64,000 bases of DNA from Melioribacteraceae bacterium (GCA_021739765.1 JAIPBD010000001.1:1-64000), one strand, 5' to 3'; positions 9,641 through 21,300 are shown, counted from the first letter of the stretch. Numbers and translations are program-made. Notes: generated by a model from the letters alone, not told the origin.

Positions 9641-10123
9641 TTATTTTAAATTCAGCTCTTTTTTTACGATTAATTTTGAAGAAATCATATCACTGTGATC
9701 GAGATGCAAATTTCCGGTGATTTTTCTCATAAAATATTCTTCGTGCGCATCCAAACGTTTATCAACAAAAATTAATCTCCACAAATTTTTCATTATTTCG
9801 TATTTCTGATCATAATCGTAGTAGCGGTTCACTATCTCGGTAAATTCATAAATACTTACACTTTTTTGAACCGATTCATTCGACGCTTCAATAAGCATTT
9901 GTACGTGTTTATTATCGAGATCGAATATATTTTTCATTGTTTCAACAATTTTTTCTTTTTCAGTATCCAGGAATTCATCGTCCGAATTAGCAACTTCCAG
10001 AAATAAGGCGCATGTAGCTATTTGTAGTTTTTTATACTCGATCAAATCATTTTGTTCGTCACTGATTTGTTCGGAAACAGTTTCATCAGTTTGGCCGAAA
10101 ATACTCATCAATTTTTTTAGCAA
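9641..10123 (-). CDS. TerB-like protein
   Basis: A 160-residue, mostly helical soluble protein. The stretch LQIATCALFLEVANSDDEFLDTEKEKIVETM and the later LWRLIFVDKRLDAHEEYFMRKI match the TerB (tellurite resistance/DjlA N-domain) fold, including the acidic metal-binding-type turns 'D-x-E-x-x-x-E'. The function of such stand-alone TerB proteins is not established. The start is TTG 10123, strongly supported by GGAG with 7-base spacing; ATG 10108 has no such site. It lies 15 bases after malQ, so the two are probably co-transcribed. Confidence 0.75.
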   Translation of the reverse strand: MLKKLMSIFGQTDETVSEQISDEQNDLIEYKKLQIATCALFLEVANSDDEFLDTEKEKIVETMKNIFDLDNKHVQMLIEASNESVQKSVSIYEFTEIVNRYYDYDQKYEIMKNLWRLIFVDKRLDAHEEYFMRKITGNLHLDHSDMISSKLIVKKELNLK

Positions 10124-10138
10124 TTTGTTACTCCTTCT

Positions 10139-11671
10139 CTAATCAATTGACTCATTTTTTATTTCTTCGGTAGGCGGACGTTGGTACATAATTGTCATAT
10201 CTTTAAAATCATTTGCCAAGTTTTCATACACTTGATCCCAAGTGAAACGCCAGCACCAGTTACCGCCTAATTTCCCGGGAAAGTTCATTCTCGCTTCAGT
10301 TCCCAGGTTTAGAGCATCTTGCATTGGAATTACCACCATATCAGCCGTGGATGAATACGCTAATTTAATAACCGCATAGCACATATCATCTCCATAATAA
10401 TTGAGATATTTTTGTGCCCACTCATAAATTTCCCTATCCTCTGTTTTGGCTTTGTCGAAAAATCCTTTTGTCGTATCATTATCATGTGATCCACTGTACA
10501 CAACACAATTGGGAATATAATTATGCGGAAGAAATTTTTTATCGCCCTCGGCACCAAATGCAAACTGCAAAATTTTCATACCCGGAAATCCGAACTTATC
10601 TCTGAGGGCTTCCACAGAATCCGTGATTACTCCCAGATCTTCGGCGATTATCGGTACTTCTCCCAAATTTTTCTTCAATGATTCAAAGAGCTTTTCGCCA
10701 GGCGCTTTTTTCCATTTACCGGTTTGAGCCGTTGGTGCATCGCCGGGAATTTCGTAATACGCGTCAAATCCGCGAAAATGATCAATTCTTACAATATCAT
10801 TTAATGTGTACATTTGTGAGAATCTTTTATGCCACCATTCAAAATTGTTCTGTTCCATTTTTTCCCACTTGTAGAGCGGATTGCCCCAAAGTTGACCCGT
10901 TTTGGAGAAATAATCCGGTGGAACTCCAGCAACCGTAATTAATTTGCCTTTATCATCCACATTAAACAAATCTCTGTTCGCCCATAAATCAGAACTGTCA
11001 TAAGCTATAAAAATGGGTAAATCTCCTACTATTTTAATTCCCTTATCATTTGCATACGATTTTACGGAGAGCCATTGTTCAAAAAACAAAAACTGAACAA
11101 ACTTTTGGTAAGCAATCGCGTCTTCGAGTTTAACTCGCCATTCTGCGATCGAGTTATTTCTGCGGAAAGCTATTTCTTCATCCCATTCGGTCCAAAGTTT
11201 CCCACCGTGATATTCCTTGCAAGCCATAAAAAGCGAATAATCTTCCAACCAATCTTTCTGTTCGGATATAAATTTTTCCAGTTTGGCTGTAAGCGCCTCA
11301 TCTTTCTTGGTTTTATAATTCTCGAAAGATTTTTTTAGGAGATCATTTTTATAGTTTATAACTAATCCATAATCAATATGATGAGGATTGAATTCAGGTT
11401 TTTTATTTAAATCATCTTCTGAAAGAAGATTAATATCCTTTAATAAATTTGGACTAATAAGAAGAGGATTTCCGGCGAATGCAGAAAAACATTGATAGGG
11501 TGAATCACCGTAACCGGTTGGGCCAAGCGGAAAAACTTGCCAAAGCGATTGTCTGGCTGAAACTAAAAAATCAACAAAATCATAAGCTGATTGGCCTAAA
11601 TCCCCAATTCCAAATTCCCCTGGAAGTGAAGTAGGATGCAGCAGAATTCCTGCCGAACGATTATTTCTCAT
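10139..11671 (-). CDS. malQ: 4-alpha-glucanotransferase (amylomaltase)
   Basis: A 510-residue GH77 enzyme that transfers alpha-1,4-glucan segments in glycogen or maltodextrin metabolism. Visible family blocks are GILLHPTSLPGEFGIGDLG (N-terminal), VGDLPIFIAYDSSDLWAN, the nucleophile region VRIDHFRGFDAYYEIP, IIAEDLGVIT with the acid/base Glu, and SGSHDNDTTKGF. ATG 11671 (MRNNRSAG) is chosen because GAGGA precedes it at the right distance; an upstream in-frame TTG has none. No glycogen or maltose genes are nearby; the only partner is the TerB-like gene. Confidence 0.96.
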   Translation of the reverse strand: MRNNRSAGILLHPTSLPGEFGIGDLGQSAYDFVDFLVSARQSLWQVFPLGPTGYGDSPYQCFSAFAGNPLLISPNLLKDINLLSEDDLNKKPEFNPHHIDYGLVINYKNDLLKKSFENYKTKKDEALTAKLEKFISEQKDWLEDYSLFMACKEYHGGKLWTEWDEEIAFRRNNSIAEWRVKLEDAIAYQKFVQFLFFEQWLSVKSYANDKGIKIVGDLPIFIAYDSSDLWANRDLFNVDDKGKLITVAGVPPDYFSKTGQLWGNPLYKWEKMEQNNFEWWHKRFSQMYTLNDIVRIDHFRGFDAYYEIPGDAPTAQTGKWKKAPGEKLFESLKKNLGEVPIIAEDLGVITDSVEALRDKFGFPGMKILQFAFGAEGDKKFLPHNYIPNCVVYSGSHDNDTTKGFFDKAKTEDREIYEWAQKYLNYYGDDMCYAVIKLAYSSTADMVVIPMQDALNLGTEARMNFPGKLGGNWCWRFTWDQVYENLANDFKDMTIMYQRPPTEEIKNESID

Positions 11672-11973
11672 TATATTCCTCAAAATTAACCTTTATACCA
11701 ACCGATAAATTAATTAAAAAATGAGACTTAAGTTCACTTTTTAATCGAATTTATAAACTTGCGAAAGGACTCAAAAGTAAATCAATTGAATTATCTAAAA
11801 TCTTATGTTAAGATTTACTCAGGAAATTGCTTCACTTATGAAAATTCTATAACTTGTCAGCCACTCTTTGAAAACAGTTTCACTGCTAAGATTTTCAGAT
11901 AGCTCCTTGTAGCAGTTTCAAATAAGATAGAAATTAGACTTATCATAAAATTATTGATCGGGAAGAAAAGTAT
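11672..11973. other. Intergenic region upstream of nrdJ
   Basis: About 300 bases between divergent malQ and nrdJ with no gene. It must hold both promoters, but no convincing -35/-10 pair or NrdR box could be picked. The only structure seen is a 7-bp inverted repeat, ACTGCTA (11882-11888) and TAGCAGT (11910-11916), with a 21-base loop. It has no following T run, so it is not a terminator. No cobalamin riboswitch core was found. Confidence 0.4.
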
Positions 11974-14900
11974 ATGGAAATAAAACGAAAATTTACCGTT
12001 GAGGGACTTGACCCTCTTGCTTCGGTGGACTTTGTAAAACGGACCTCGGAAATCAAAAATCCAGACGGTTCTATAGTTTTTAAAATGGAAGATGTAGAAG
12101 TTCCAAAGTCATGGTCGCAAGTCGCAACGGATATCATAGCGCAAAAATATTTTCGTAAAGCCGGCGTTCCACGCTTGCTTAAAAAAGCAAAAGAAAAAGA
12201 TATCCCAAACTGGCTTCAACCATCATTAGCCGACACGAAAAAATTAGAAGAACTTCCGGAAAAGGAAAGATATTCTTCAGAAACAAGCTCCAAACAAGTT
12301 TTCCATAGATTGGCAGGAACTTGGACCTATTGGGGTTTCAAAGCAGGTTATTTCAATTCTGAAATTGACGCCAAAGTTTACTACGACGAATTAGTCTATA
12401 TGTTAGCGACACAAATGACGGCTCCAAACAGTCCTCAATGGTTCAATACCGGTTTGTATTGGGCTTATGGGATAAACGGACCCTCACAAGGTCATTATTA
12501 CGTCGACTGGAAGACGGGTGAACTCACCACTTCGGTTGATGCTTACACACATCCACAACCACACGCTTGTTTTATTCAATCAGTTTCTGATGATTTAGTG
12601 AATGATGGCGGGATAATGGATCTTTGGGTTCGTGAAGCCAGATTATTTAAATATGGTTCAGGAACGGGAAGTAATTTTTCGAACATTCGAGGTGAAAACG
12701 AACCGCTCAGCGGCGGCGGAAAATCTTCCGGATTAATGTCATTTTTGAAAATCGGTGATCGTTCCGCCGGGGCTATAAAATCGGGTGGAACAACGAGACG
12801 CGCTGCCAAAATGGTCACGCTCGATATTGATCATCCGGATATTGAAGAGTATGTGAACTGGAAAGTAAGGGAAGAGCAAAAAGTCGCCTCCTTAGTTACG
12901 GGATCCAAGTTATGTAATCTTCATTTGAATAAAATAATGAAAGCGTGTTACGATGAACATCCTGAAAATGACCGGTTTAATAAAAAGGCTAATTTAAAAT
13001 TAAAAGGCGCAGTAATTGAAGCTCGCAAAGCGCTTGTTCCGGAAAATTACATTGAACGTGTAATTCATCTTGCAAAATTAGGATTTAAATCAATAGAATT
13101 CCCAACTTACGATACCGATTGGAATTCCGAGGCATACGCGACTGTTTCAGGTCAAAATTCGAATAACAGTGTTCGAGTTACGAATGAATTTATGGAAGCG
13201 GTTTTAAATGATGACGACTGGAATCTTTACTTCCGTGTTGAACTTGAGAAAGCAAAAGAGCAAAATCGAAAGCCGGAAGCTTGCAAAACATTAAAAAGCC
13301 GTGATTTATGGGACGATATTTCTTATGCAGCATGGTCTTCTGCCGATCCCGGTCTTCAGTATCACACAACCATAAATGAATGGCACACTTGTAAAAATGA
13401 CGGAGAAATAAGGGCTTCCAATCCATGTTCCGAATATATGTTCCTCGATGATACCGCATGTAATCTGGCCTCGCTAAATCTGGTAAAATTTTATAACGTG
13501 GAAAAACAGGCATTTGATATAGATTCTTTTAGGCATGCAACAAGATTGTGGACGATAGTTCTTGAAATCAGTGTTCTGATGGCACAATACCCGAGCAAAG
13601 AAATCGCTCAAAGAAGTTATGACTATAGAACACTCGGATTAGGTTATGCAAATCTGGGCTCTTTATTGATGCGCCAAGGTATTCCTTACGACAGTAAAGA
13701 AGCGGTCTCCATTTGTGGTGCGATAACAGCAATTATGCACATGAGAGCTTACACTACTTCTGCGGAAATGGCCAAAGAACATGGACCGTTTCCAAGATAC
13801 GAAGCAAACCGTGAAAGCATGCTTGGCGTGATTCGAAATCATAGAAGAGCAGCATATAACGTACCTAAGGAAGAATATGAATCGTTAAAAATTTATCCTA
13901 TGGGCATTAATCCTGAACATTGCTCTTCAGATCTTTTAGAAGCGGCAAAGGAGGATGCGGATAATGCACTCGAAATGGGTAAAAAATATGGTTTCAAAAA
14001 TGCACAAGTTACCGTAATCGCCCCAACCGGTACAATAGGTTTAGTTATGGATTGTGACACAACCGGAATTGAACCGGATTTTGCATTGGTTAAATTCAAA
14101 AAATTAGCCGGTGGAGGTTATTTCAAAATAATCAATCAGTCAATTCCTCCGGCATTGTTAAAATTAGGATACAATGCGGATCAAATTGATGCCATTGTCA
14201 AATACGCGAAAGGTTCCGGCACTTTTGAAGGTTGTCCTCACATTAACGAAGAATCATTAAAAGCAAAAGGATTTACACAAGAGGCTATTAACAAAATAGA
14301 AGCTCAATTACCCGCAACGTTTGAATTGGGATTTGCATTTAACAAATTTACTTTGGGCGAAAGTTTTCTAACTGATAAATTGGGCGTGACAAAAGAGCAG
14401 CTCGGTGATTTCAGTTTTAATTTACTCTCTTATTTAGGCTTTTCAAAAAATGATATCGCTTCGGCAAATGATTATGTCTGTGGAACAATGACAATTGAGG
14501 GTGCGCCATTCCTAAAACGTGAACATTATCCGGTTTTTGACTGCGCAAATAAATGTGGTAAAAAAGGATCTCGCTTTATCCATCCTGAAGCACATATCAG
14601 AATGATGGCGGGAGCACAACCGTTTATTTCAGGTGCTATTTCAAAAACAATAAATTTCCCCAACAATGCTTCACTTGATGATGTGAAAAACGCGTACTTG
14701 CTTTCATGGAAATTGGGAATTAAAGCTAATGCGCTTTATCGTGACGGGTCAAAACTTTCACAACCACTTAATTCTGTTAGTGAGGATGATTTCGAAGAAT
14801 TGATCGAGCATGAGGAGAGTGATATTGTAAAAATTGCCGAAAAAATCATTCATAGATATATAGCTAAAAGACGACGTTTACCTGATCGCAGAACGGGTTA

Positions 14901-15543
14901 CACTCAAAAAGCAAAAATAAATGGGCAAACGGTTTACATCCGAACCGGTGAGTATCAAAACGGGCAAATTGGCGAAATTTTTATTGATATGGCCAAAGAG
15001 GGTGCGGCGTTCCGAAGTTTGTTAAACAGCTTTGCGATCGCGATCTCTTTAGGACTTCAACACGGTGTTCCGTTAGAAGAGTTTGTTGATGCATTCGTAT
15101 TCACCAGATTTGAACCGAGCGGTATTGTTTCCGGAAATAATCGAATCAAAATGTCAACTTCTGTAATTGATTATATTTTCAGAGAATTGGCAGTTACATA
15201 TCTTGGCAGAAATGATCTTTCACATGTCGATGAACAAGATTTGATGACAGTTAAAGATCGTTTGCACAAAGATGATGATTATGAAAGTGAAGAGATTGTC
15301 AGCCATCGAATGATCGATTTGGATACGGAAGTTCAAAAAGAATCCGTTCCGCAAAACGGGAACGGTTCCAAAGAAATCGGTTCAGAGAGAGGAAAGGCCT
15401 TAGCGTTTCATCAGAAGAGGATAAGCGCAAGGGAGAGAGGATACACGGGTGATATTTGCCCTGAGTGCGGAAGTATGACTATGGTTAGAAATGGAACTTG
15501 TTTGAAATGTAACACATGCGGATCTACAACAGGTTGCAGTTAA
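11974..15543 (+). CDS. nrdJ: Adenosylcobalamin-dependent (class II) ribonucleotide reductase
   Basis: An 1189-residue enzyme reducing ribonucleotides to deoxyribonucleotides with B12 as radical source, so no oxygen is needed. Recognisable blocks are the substrate region [42 protein letters not shown] containing the active-site Cys, Asn and Glu residues, [21 protein letters not shown], and the C-terminal [28 protein letters not shown] with paired Cys. That tail is probably a zinc-binding and thiol-shuttle segment. GGAAG lies upstream of the ATG. No intein is seen. No class I or III reductase is present in this window. Confidence 0.96.
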   Translation: MEIKRKFTVEGLDPLASVDFVKRTSEIKNPDGSIVFKMEDVEVPKSWSQVATDIIAQKYFRKAGVPRLLKKAKEKDIPNWLQPSLADTKKLEELPEKERYSSETSSKQVFHRLAGTWTYWGFKAGYFNSEIDAKVYYDELVYMLATQMTAPNSPQWFNTGLYWAYGINGPSQGHYYVDWKTGELTTSVDAYTHPQPHACFIQSVSDDLVNDGGIMDLWVREARLFKYGSGTGSNFSNIRGENEPLSGGGKSSGLMSFLKIGDRSAGAIKSGGTTRRAAKMVTLDIDHPDIEEYVNWKVREEQKVASLVTGSKLCNLHLNKIMKACYDEHPENDRFNKKANLKLKGAVIEARKALVPENYIERVIHLAKLGFKSIEFPTYDTDWNSEAYATVSGQNSNNSVRVTNEFMEAVLNDDDWNLYFRVELEKAKEQNRKPEACKTLKSRDLWDDISYAAWSSADPGLQYHTTINEWHTCKNDGEIRASNPCSEYMFLDDTACNLASLNLVKFYNVEKQAFDIDSFRHATRLWTIVLEISVLMAQYPSKEIAQRSYDYRTLGLGYANLGSLLMRQGIPYDSKEAVSICGAITAIMHMRAYTTSAEMAKEHGPFPRYEANRESMLGVIRNHRRAAYNVPKEEYESLKIYPMGINPEHCSSDLLEAAKEDADNALEMGKKYGFKNAQVTVIAPTGTIGLVMDCDTTGIEPDFALVKFKKLAGGGYFKIINQSIPPALLKLGYNADQIDAIVKYAKGSGTFEGCPHINEESLKAKGFTQEAINKIEAQLPATFELGFAFNKFTLGESFLTDKLGVTKEQLGDFSFNLLSYLGFSKNDIASANDYVCGTMTIEGAPFLKREHYPVFDCANKCGKKGSRFIHPEAHIRMMAGAQPFISGAISKTINFPNNASLDDVKNAYLLSWKLGIKANALYRDGSKLSQPLNSVSEDDFEELIEHEESDIVKIAEKIIHRYIAKRRRLPDRRTGYTQKAKINGQTVYIRTGEYQNGQIGEIFIDMAKEGAAFRSLLNSFAIAISLGLQHGVPLEEFVDAFVFTRFEPSGIVSGNNRIKMSTSVIDYIFRELAVTYLGRNDLSHVDEQDLMTVKDRLHKDDDYESEEIVSHRMIDLDTEVQKESVPQNGNGSKEIGSERGKALAFHQKRISARERGYTGDICPECGSMTMVRNGTCLKCNTCGSTTGCS

Positions 15544-15570
15544 CCGCGATTATACATTTATTTAGTTGAA

Positions 15571-15606
15571 AGAAGTGGGGCTGAGAAGCCCCATTTCTGC
15601 TTTTAA
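15571..15606 (+). terminator. Terminator after nrdJ
   Basis: TGGGGCT and AGCCCCA form a 7-bp stem with a 4-base loop, extended by AGAA/TTCT outside, then GCTTTT. It lies 28 bases after the nrdJ stop. Confidence 0.75.
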
Positions 15607-15682
15607 AGTGATTGTTTAATCCGGTTAAATTAATTGATTTTTCAGACCAAAAACGATAGATTTCCAGACTTGATTAGAATAT

Positions 15683-16363
15683 ATGATTTCTTCAAATATC
15701 AATAGAATTCGCGAAAGTATTCGCGTTAAGTGTGAACAATCCGGCAGAGATCCGGAGGAAGTTAAATTAATCGCCGTTTCAAAAACAAAACCGGTTTCTG
15801 AAATTTTGGATGCGTTTGAAAATGGAATAATCCATTTTGGCGAAAATAAAGCTCAAGAATTACGTGATAAGAACGAAACGATTAACAAAGAAGTTTCGTG
15901 GCATTTTGTAGGTCATTTACAAAAAAATAAAGCAAAGTATGTTGTAAAAGCCGCTGAATATTTTCATGGCTTAGATTCAATAGCATTAGCCGTTGAGATT
16001 TCAAAAAGGGCAAAGCAAGAAGGAAAAATCCAGAAAGTACTGCTCGAAATTAAAACTAGTGATGAAGAATCAAAATTTGGTTTGGAAGATAAATCGGAAA
16101 TAATTGATTTACTTACGTATTGTAAAAATGATGAATATTTAGATTCGATTGGATTAATGACAATGGCACCTTATACTGATGACGAGAGTAGAATTCGTAA
16201 AAGTTTTAGATCACTTAGGATGCTTAAGAACGAATTAAATGATTTGGGCTTTACTCTTCGGGAATTATCGATGGGTATGACGTCGGATTATTTGTTAGCG
16301 ATTGAAGAGGGAGCTACTATGGTTAGAATTGGAACAGGAATATTTGGTTCGAGGAATTATTAA
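15683..16363 (+). CDS. YggS/PLPBP family pyridoxal-phosphate homeostasis protein
   Basis: A 226-residue PLP-binding single-domain TIM-barrel protein. VKLIAVSKTKP carries the PLP Lys; other family motifs are HFGENKAQEL, WHFVGHLQKNKAKYVV, LSMGMTSDYLLAIEEGATMVRIGTGIFG. Members buffer free PLP and affect amino-acid pools; no catalytic activity is established. It is the first gene of a tight operon. Its stop abuts the divIVA ATG without a gap, the same order seen for ylmE near divIVA in Firmicutes. Confidence 0.93.
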   Translation: MISSNINRIRESIRVKCEQSGRDPEEVKLIAVSKTKPVSEILDAFENGIIHFGENKAQELRDKNETINKEVSWHFVGHLQKNKAKYVVKAAEYFHGLDSIALAVEISKRAKQEGKIQKVLLEIKTSDEESKFGLEDKSEIIDLLTYCKNDEYLDSIGLMTMAPYTDDESRIRKSFRSLRMLKNELNDLGFTLRELSMGMTSDYLLAIEEGATMVRIGTGIFGSRNY

Positions 16364-16903
16364 ATGAAATTCACTCCACATAGTATCAAAAATCAAGAGT
16401 TTAGCAAATCCGTAAGGGGTTTCGATAAAGACGAAGTTCAAGTTTTTCTTGAAAAGGTTTCCGATGAAGTAGAAATCTTATTAAACGAAAACGAAAAACT
16501 TAAAAAGCAAATCGATAACGATAAAGAGAAAATTGAAGAGTACAAGAATATTGAGCAGAACTTAAAAGAGACCTTACTCAACGCTAACGAAAGTAGTACT
16601 AAAGCAATTGAAACTGCCAAAAAACAAACATCTGTTATTGTTAAAGAAGCGGAATTAAAAGCGAAACAGATTCTGTCGAAAGCAAGAAATGAAGCCGAGG
16701 AAATACGCAATACAGTTATTGAACTAATTGAAAGAAGAAATCTACTTATTTCAAAACTTAAAGTAATGGTTGAGTCTCAAGAATCTGTTTATGGTGATTT
16801 TGTTAGAAAGGTAAGTTTCGAATCAAAAAAAGATTCGAAGGTTGATGAGAAAAAGGATGAACCACGTAACGATGTTGACGATATTCTGGAGAAATTATTA
16901 TGA
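16364..16903 (+). CDS. DivIVA-domain coiled-coil protein
   Basis: A 179-residue protein beginning KFTPHSIKNQEFSKSVRGFDKDEVQVFLEKV, the DivIVA/GpsB lipid-binding N-domain. A long coiled coil (about residues 35-150) and an acidic-basic tail follow. In Gram-positives DivIVA senses curved membrane at poles and septa. DivIVA-domain proteins also occur in the Chlorobi/Ignavibacteria group, where the role is not established. It sits between yggS and the purine phosphorylase, overlapping the latter by 4 bases. Its coil segment VKEAELKAKQIL closely resembles a segment of the membrane protein two genes downstream. Confidence 0.85.
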   Translation: MKFTPHSIKNQEFSKSVRGFDKDEVQVFLEKVSDEVEILLNENEKLKKQIDNDKEKIEEYKNIEQNLKETLLNANESSTKAIETAKKQTSVIVKEAELKAKQILSKARNEAEEIRNTVIELIERRNLLISKLKVMVESQESVYGDFVRKVSFESKKDSKVDEKKDEPRNDVDDILEKLL

Positions 16904-17724
16904 TCGATTTGATTAGCAAAATTGACGATGCAGTAAAAAAGATTCGCTCGTACACCACTGATAATTTCGAGATTGGAATTATTCTTGGAACCGGTTTGGG
17001 TGGACTGGTTAAGGATATCGAGATTAAACACGAAATAAATTATGATGAACTACCTCATTTTCCCCTATCAACTGTGGAGTCGCACAAGGGAAAGTTGATA
17101 CTGGGACAATTGGGCGGCAAAAATGTTGTTGCAATGCAAGGCCGGTTTCATTTTTACGAGGGATATTCAATGCAGCAAATTACATTCCCGGTCAGGGTGA
17201 TGAAATATCTCGGTGTAAAAACCTTGCTGGTTTCAAATGCCTGTGGTGGAATGAATCCCCAGTTTGGAAGGGGTGATATTATGATCATGCAAGATCATAT
17301 TAATTTGCTGGGTGATAACCCGTTAATTGGAAAAAACTACGATGAACTTGGGCCGAGATTTCCCGACATGAGCGAGCCTTACTCCAACGAGTTAATAAAA
17401 TTAGCGGAAAAGGTTGCGATCGAAAACAAAGTGAAAGTACAGAAGGGTGTTTATGTTGCTGTTCCCGGTCCCAATTTAGAAACTCGAGCGGAATATCGTT
17501 TTCTGAGAGCAATTGGGGCTGATGTTGTCGGTATGTCAACAGTTCCAGAAAATATTGTTGCAAACCATATGGGAATGAAGGTATTAGGTTTTAGTATCGT
17601 CACAGACGAATGTTTTCCCGATGCTTTAAAACCTGTTAATGTTGAAGAGATAATTCAAACCGCGATGGAAACAGAGCCCAAAATGACTTTAATAATGAGG
17701 GAGGTAGTAAAACAACTACCGTGA
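16900..17724 (+). CDS. Purine-nucleoside phosphorylase (PNP family 1)
   Basis: A 274-residue trimeric-type PNP that splits inosine or guanosine with phosphate. Family blocks are IILGTGLGGLVKDIE (phosphate loop), GRFHFYEGYSMQQITFPVRVMK, LLVSNACGGMNP, GVYVAVPGPNLETRAEYRFLRAIGADVVGMSTVPE, and the substrate-contacting Glu in GVYVAVPGPNLETRAEY. ATG 16900 overlaps the divIVA stop by 4 bases (ATGA), indicating translational coupling. It interrupts what is otherwise a division-type gene order, so its presence there is probably just operon placement. Confidence 0.94.
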   Translation: MIDLISKIDDAVKKIRSYTTDNFEIGIILGTGLGGLVKDIEIKHEINYDELPHFPLSTVESHKGKLILGQLGGKNVVAMQGRFHFYEGYSMQQITFPVRVMKYLGVKTLLVSNACGGMNPQFGRGDIMIMQDHINLLGDNPLIGKNYDELGPRFPDMSEPYSNELIKLAEKVAIENKVKVQKGVYVAVPGPNLETRAEYRFLRAIGADVVGMSTVPENIVANHMGMKVLGFSIVTDECFPDALKPVNVEEIIQTAMETEPKMTLIMREVVKQLP

Positions 17725-18341
17725 AAAAAAATATAAATTATCTGACGCCTTCTATATTATCTTTGATTATCTTCTTCTCGAATTTTCTGGGTACAGAGAT
17801 ATTTAATTTAAATGCTCATAATTTTAGCATCTGGTTTGTTCTTTCTGTTTTTGCTTTCGCCTGTGGATGGTTAATAAACAAAACTTTAGGATATGTACAT
17901 GGCGGCAAAATTGTATTCGCTGTTGTAATCGGAACAATTTTTATCTCGTTAATAATGATTTCCTTAATGAAAAATTATTTCGGCACGGATAAGTTATTAT
18001 CGGAAAATCTGGTCCTTTACACGCTTAGAAATGTTATTGTCGGAGCCATGGGATTTTTTGGGATGGCAGTATCTGAAGTCATTTTGTTGGGAGAAAAACT
18101 TAACTCAGAATTAGAGAGAAATAGAAACCAAGAAAATATTATTAAGAATGCCAATAAAGAGGCTGAATTAATTGTTAAAGAAGCTGAGATAAAAGCTTCG
18201 GAAATAGTTTTAGATGCGAACAAAGAAGCAATTCAAGTATTTAAAGATAAAGCAATAGTAGAGCAGCAATTGTCAGACCTTGTTGCCACTGAAAAAGAAT
18301 TACTAAATAAATATATCAAAACTGTAACTAAACCTGAATAA
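17721..18341 (+). CDS. Membrane protein with C-terminal coiled coil, unknown
   Basis: A 206-residue protein with three or four membrane helices in residues 1-120 and then a charged coiled coil (about 125-200). It starts at GTG 17721, overlapping the PNP stop (GTGA). I do not recognise a family. The cytoplasmic coil contains LIVKEAEIKASEIV, strikingly like VIVKEAELKAKQIL of the DivIVA-domain protein encoded two genes upstream, with the same alternation of Ala/Glu/Lys heptads. A membrane anchor that interacts with the DivIVA protein is a plausible but untested reading. Confidence 0.6.
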   Translation: MKKNINYLTPSILSLIIFFSNFLGTEIFNLNAHNFSIWFVLSVFAFACGWLINKTLGYVHGGKIVFAVVIGTIFISLIMISLMKNYFGTDKLLSENLVLYTLRNVIVGAMGFFGMAVSEVILLGEKLNSELERNRNQENIIKNANKEAELIVKEAEIKASEIVLDANKEAIQVFKDKAIVEQQLSDLVATEKELLNKYIKTVTKPE

Positions 18342-18355
18342 ATGTCCGGTGACTA

Positions 18356-21300
18356 ATGTTTAAGCAATACCCTGAAAAGATTACATATCCCAAAATTGAA
18401 GAAGAAATCTTAGAGTTTTGGAAGAAGAATGAAATATTCGAAAAAAGTATTTCGACACGAGAAGGTAAAGAGAGTTTTACATTTTATGAAGGACCTCCTA
18501 CCGCAAATGGAAAACCCGGGATTCATCATGTGCTGGCCCGTACGTTAAAGGATTTGGTTTGTCGGTACAAAACTATAAAAGGTTTTCAAGTTCACCGAAA
18601 AGCGGGTTGGGATACTCATGGTCTCCCTGTTGAAATCGAAGTTGAGAAACAACTGGGAATAAAAGATAAAAAAGAGATTCCCGAATTTGGTGTCGCGAAA
18701 TACAACGCTGCTTGCCGTGAATCAGTTTTCACATACAAGGATTTATGGGATCAGCTTACGACGCGTATGGGATATTGGATTAATCTCGACGAAGCTTATG
18801 TAACATGTACAAACGAATATATTGAATCAGTCTGGTGGGCGCTAAAAACACTTTTTGATAAAGGATTAGTATACCAGGATTATAAAATTGTTCCTCAATG
18901 TCCTCGTTCACAAACAGTATTATCCTCTCACGAATTAGCTCTTGGGTACCGGGACACAAAAGATCCGTCTGTTTACGTCAAAATGGAAATCCTTGATCAG
19001 GAAAACACCTTTTTCTTGGTTTGGACTACTACTCCTTGGACTCTCATCTCAAATGTCGGGCTTGCAGTTGGACCAAAGATCGAGTATGTAAAAATCAAAA
19101 CTGATGAGCAATATTTAATTCTGGCCAAAGAGCGACTTTCTGTTATTCAGAATGAGTATGAAATTGTTGAGAATTTTACCGGGAAAGAGCTGTTAGGAAT
19201 ACATTACAAACAGTTATTCGATTATGTTAAAGTTGAGAAAGACGCATTTTTTGTTATCGAGGCTGATTTTGTCAGTACCGAGGACGGGTCGGGAATTGTT
19301 CACATCGCCCCGGCATTTGGAGCGGATGATTATGAAATTTCAAAGAAAAATGATCTTCCGTTTATGCAACCGGTTGATCGAGGTGGAAAGTTTACTGAAG
19401 AGGTAAATGATTTTGTCGGGCAATTTGTTAAAGATGCCGATCTCGGAATTATTATCAAATTGAAGGAATCCGGTAATCTTTACAGAAAAGAAACCATTGT
19501 TCACTCCTATCCTTTTAGCTGGCGATACGATGATGTACCGGTAATATATTATGCTCGTGAATCCTGGTTTATCAAAACAACTTCAATTTCAGATAAAATG
19601 GTTGAATTGAATAAAACCATCAATTGGTATCCGCCGGAAGTCGGTTCAGGTCGGTTTGGCAATTGGCTTGAGGACAATAAAGATTGGGCTTTATCGCGAG
19701 ATAGATTTTGGGCTACTCCGCTTCCAATTTGGCTTTCTGAAGATGGGGAAATGTTCGCGGTTGGAAGTATTGAAGAATTAAAGAATGGATTTGTCGAAAG
19801 GGATGGAAAAAGGGTTACCGTTGGTGATCTTCCGGAGGAAGAAATTGACCTTCACAAACCATTTGTTGATGATGTAAAATTTGAAAGAAATGGAAAAGTA
19901 TTTGTTCGAACTCCCGAATTGATTGATGTCTGGTTTGATTCAGGTTGTATGCCCTTTGCTCAGTGGCATTACCCCTTTGAAAATAAAGAAACCTTCGAGA
20001 AAAGTTTCCCGGCGGATTATATCTGTGAAGGTATTGATCAAACGAGGGGATGGTTTTATACGATGCATGCAATAGCAACAATGCTTTTTGATTCCGTGGC
20101 TTACAAGAATTTGGTGGTTAATGAATTAATACTGGACAAAAACGGACTCAAAATGTCCAAATCGAAAGGGAATTCTGTTGATCCTTTTGAATTGTTCAGT
20201 AAATACGGAGCCGATGCAACAAGATGGTATTTGGTAACTACAAGTCCACCCTGGCGCCCCACACTTTTTGATGAAGAGGGTATTCTCGAAGTTCAAAGAA
20301 AGTATTTTGGAACCCTGCTAAACACATACGCGTTTTTTGCTTTATATGCTAATATCGACAAATTTGATTTTTCCGATGGTTCAATTCCTTTTAATGAAAG
20401 ACCCGAAATTGATAGATGGATTATTTCAAAACTTCATGCTTTGGTAGAAGAATATGAATTATACATGGATGGTTACGATATTACCAAAGCGGCTAGAGCT
20501 GTTTCAACATTTACGATTGATCATCTCTCTAATTGGTATGTGAGAAGAAGCAGAAGGCGATTCTGGAAATCGGAAGTAAACAAAAATAAAATGTCCGCTT
20601 ATCAATCACTATATGAATGTTTAAATACTATCGCGAAGTTAACCGCGCCATTCGCTCCATTTCTTGCTGAAGAACTATATCAGAACTTAAACCAACATAC
20701 AAAGAAAGAGAATTACGATTCCGTTCATTTAGCCGATTACCCACAGAAAGGTGAAAGAGATATTGAATTGGAAGAAAGAATGGGGATCGCCCAAAAAGTA
20801 GTTTATCTTACTCGTTCCATGAGGGCAAAAAATAATTTGAAAGTAAGACAACCGCTCAAAAAAATTATGATTGCTTCGGATAATTTTAGCTCCTCTTCTC
20901 TATCCGCAATGAAGGAAGTAATACTTGAGGAAGTTAACATTAAAGAATTGGAAGTACTTGAGGATGATAATGGAATTGTAAATAAATCCGCAAAAGCGAA
21001 TTTTAAAGTTATCGGTCCCAAATATGGCAAAATGGTAAAACAAATTGCCGCTGAAATCTCAAAACTGGATAAACAGCAAATCGCAAAACTAACTTCTGAT
21101 AAATTTCTTGATATTACGATAAATGAAGAAATCATAAAAATATCGGTGGAGGACGTTGAAATTATCTCCTCCGAAATTGAAGGTTGGTTGGTTGAAACTG
21201 AAGATGGAATAACCGTTGGAATAGATATTGAATTAACGGATGATTTAATTGCCGAAGGATACGCAAGAGAATTTGTTAATCGTGTTCAAAATATGAGGAA

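Noticed and set aside
11684-11973. Cobalamin riboswitch in front of nrdJ, suggested by GTCAGCCACT near 11858
   Set aside because: Only this short match resembles the B12-box; the other conserved cobalamin elements and a suitable fold are missing.
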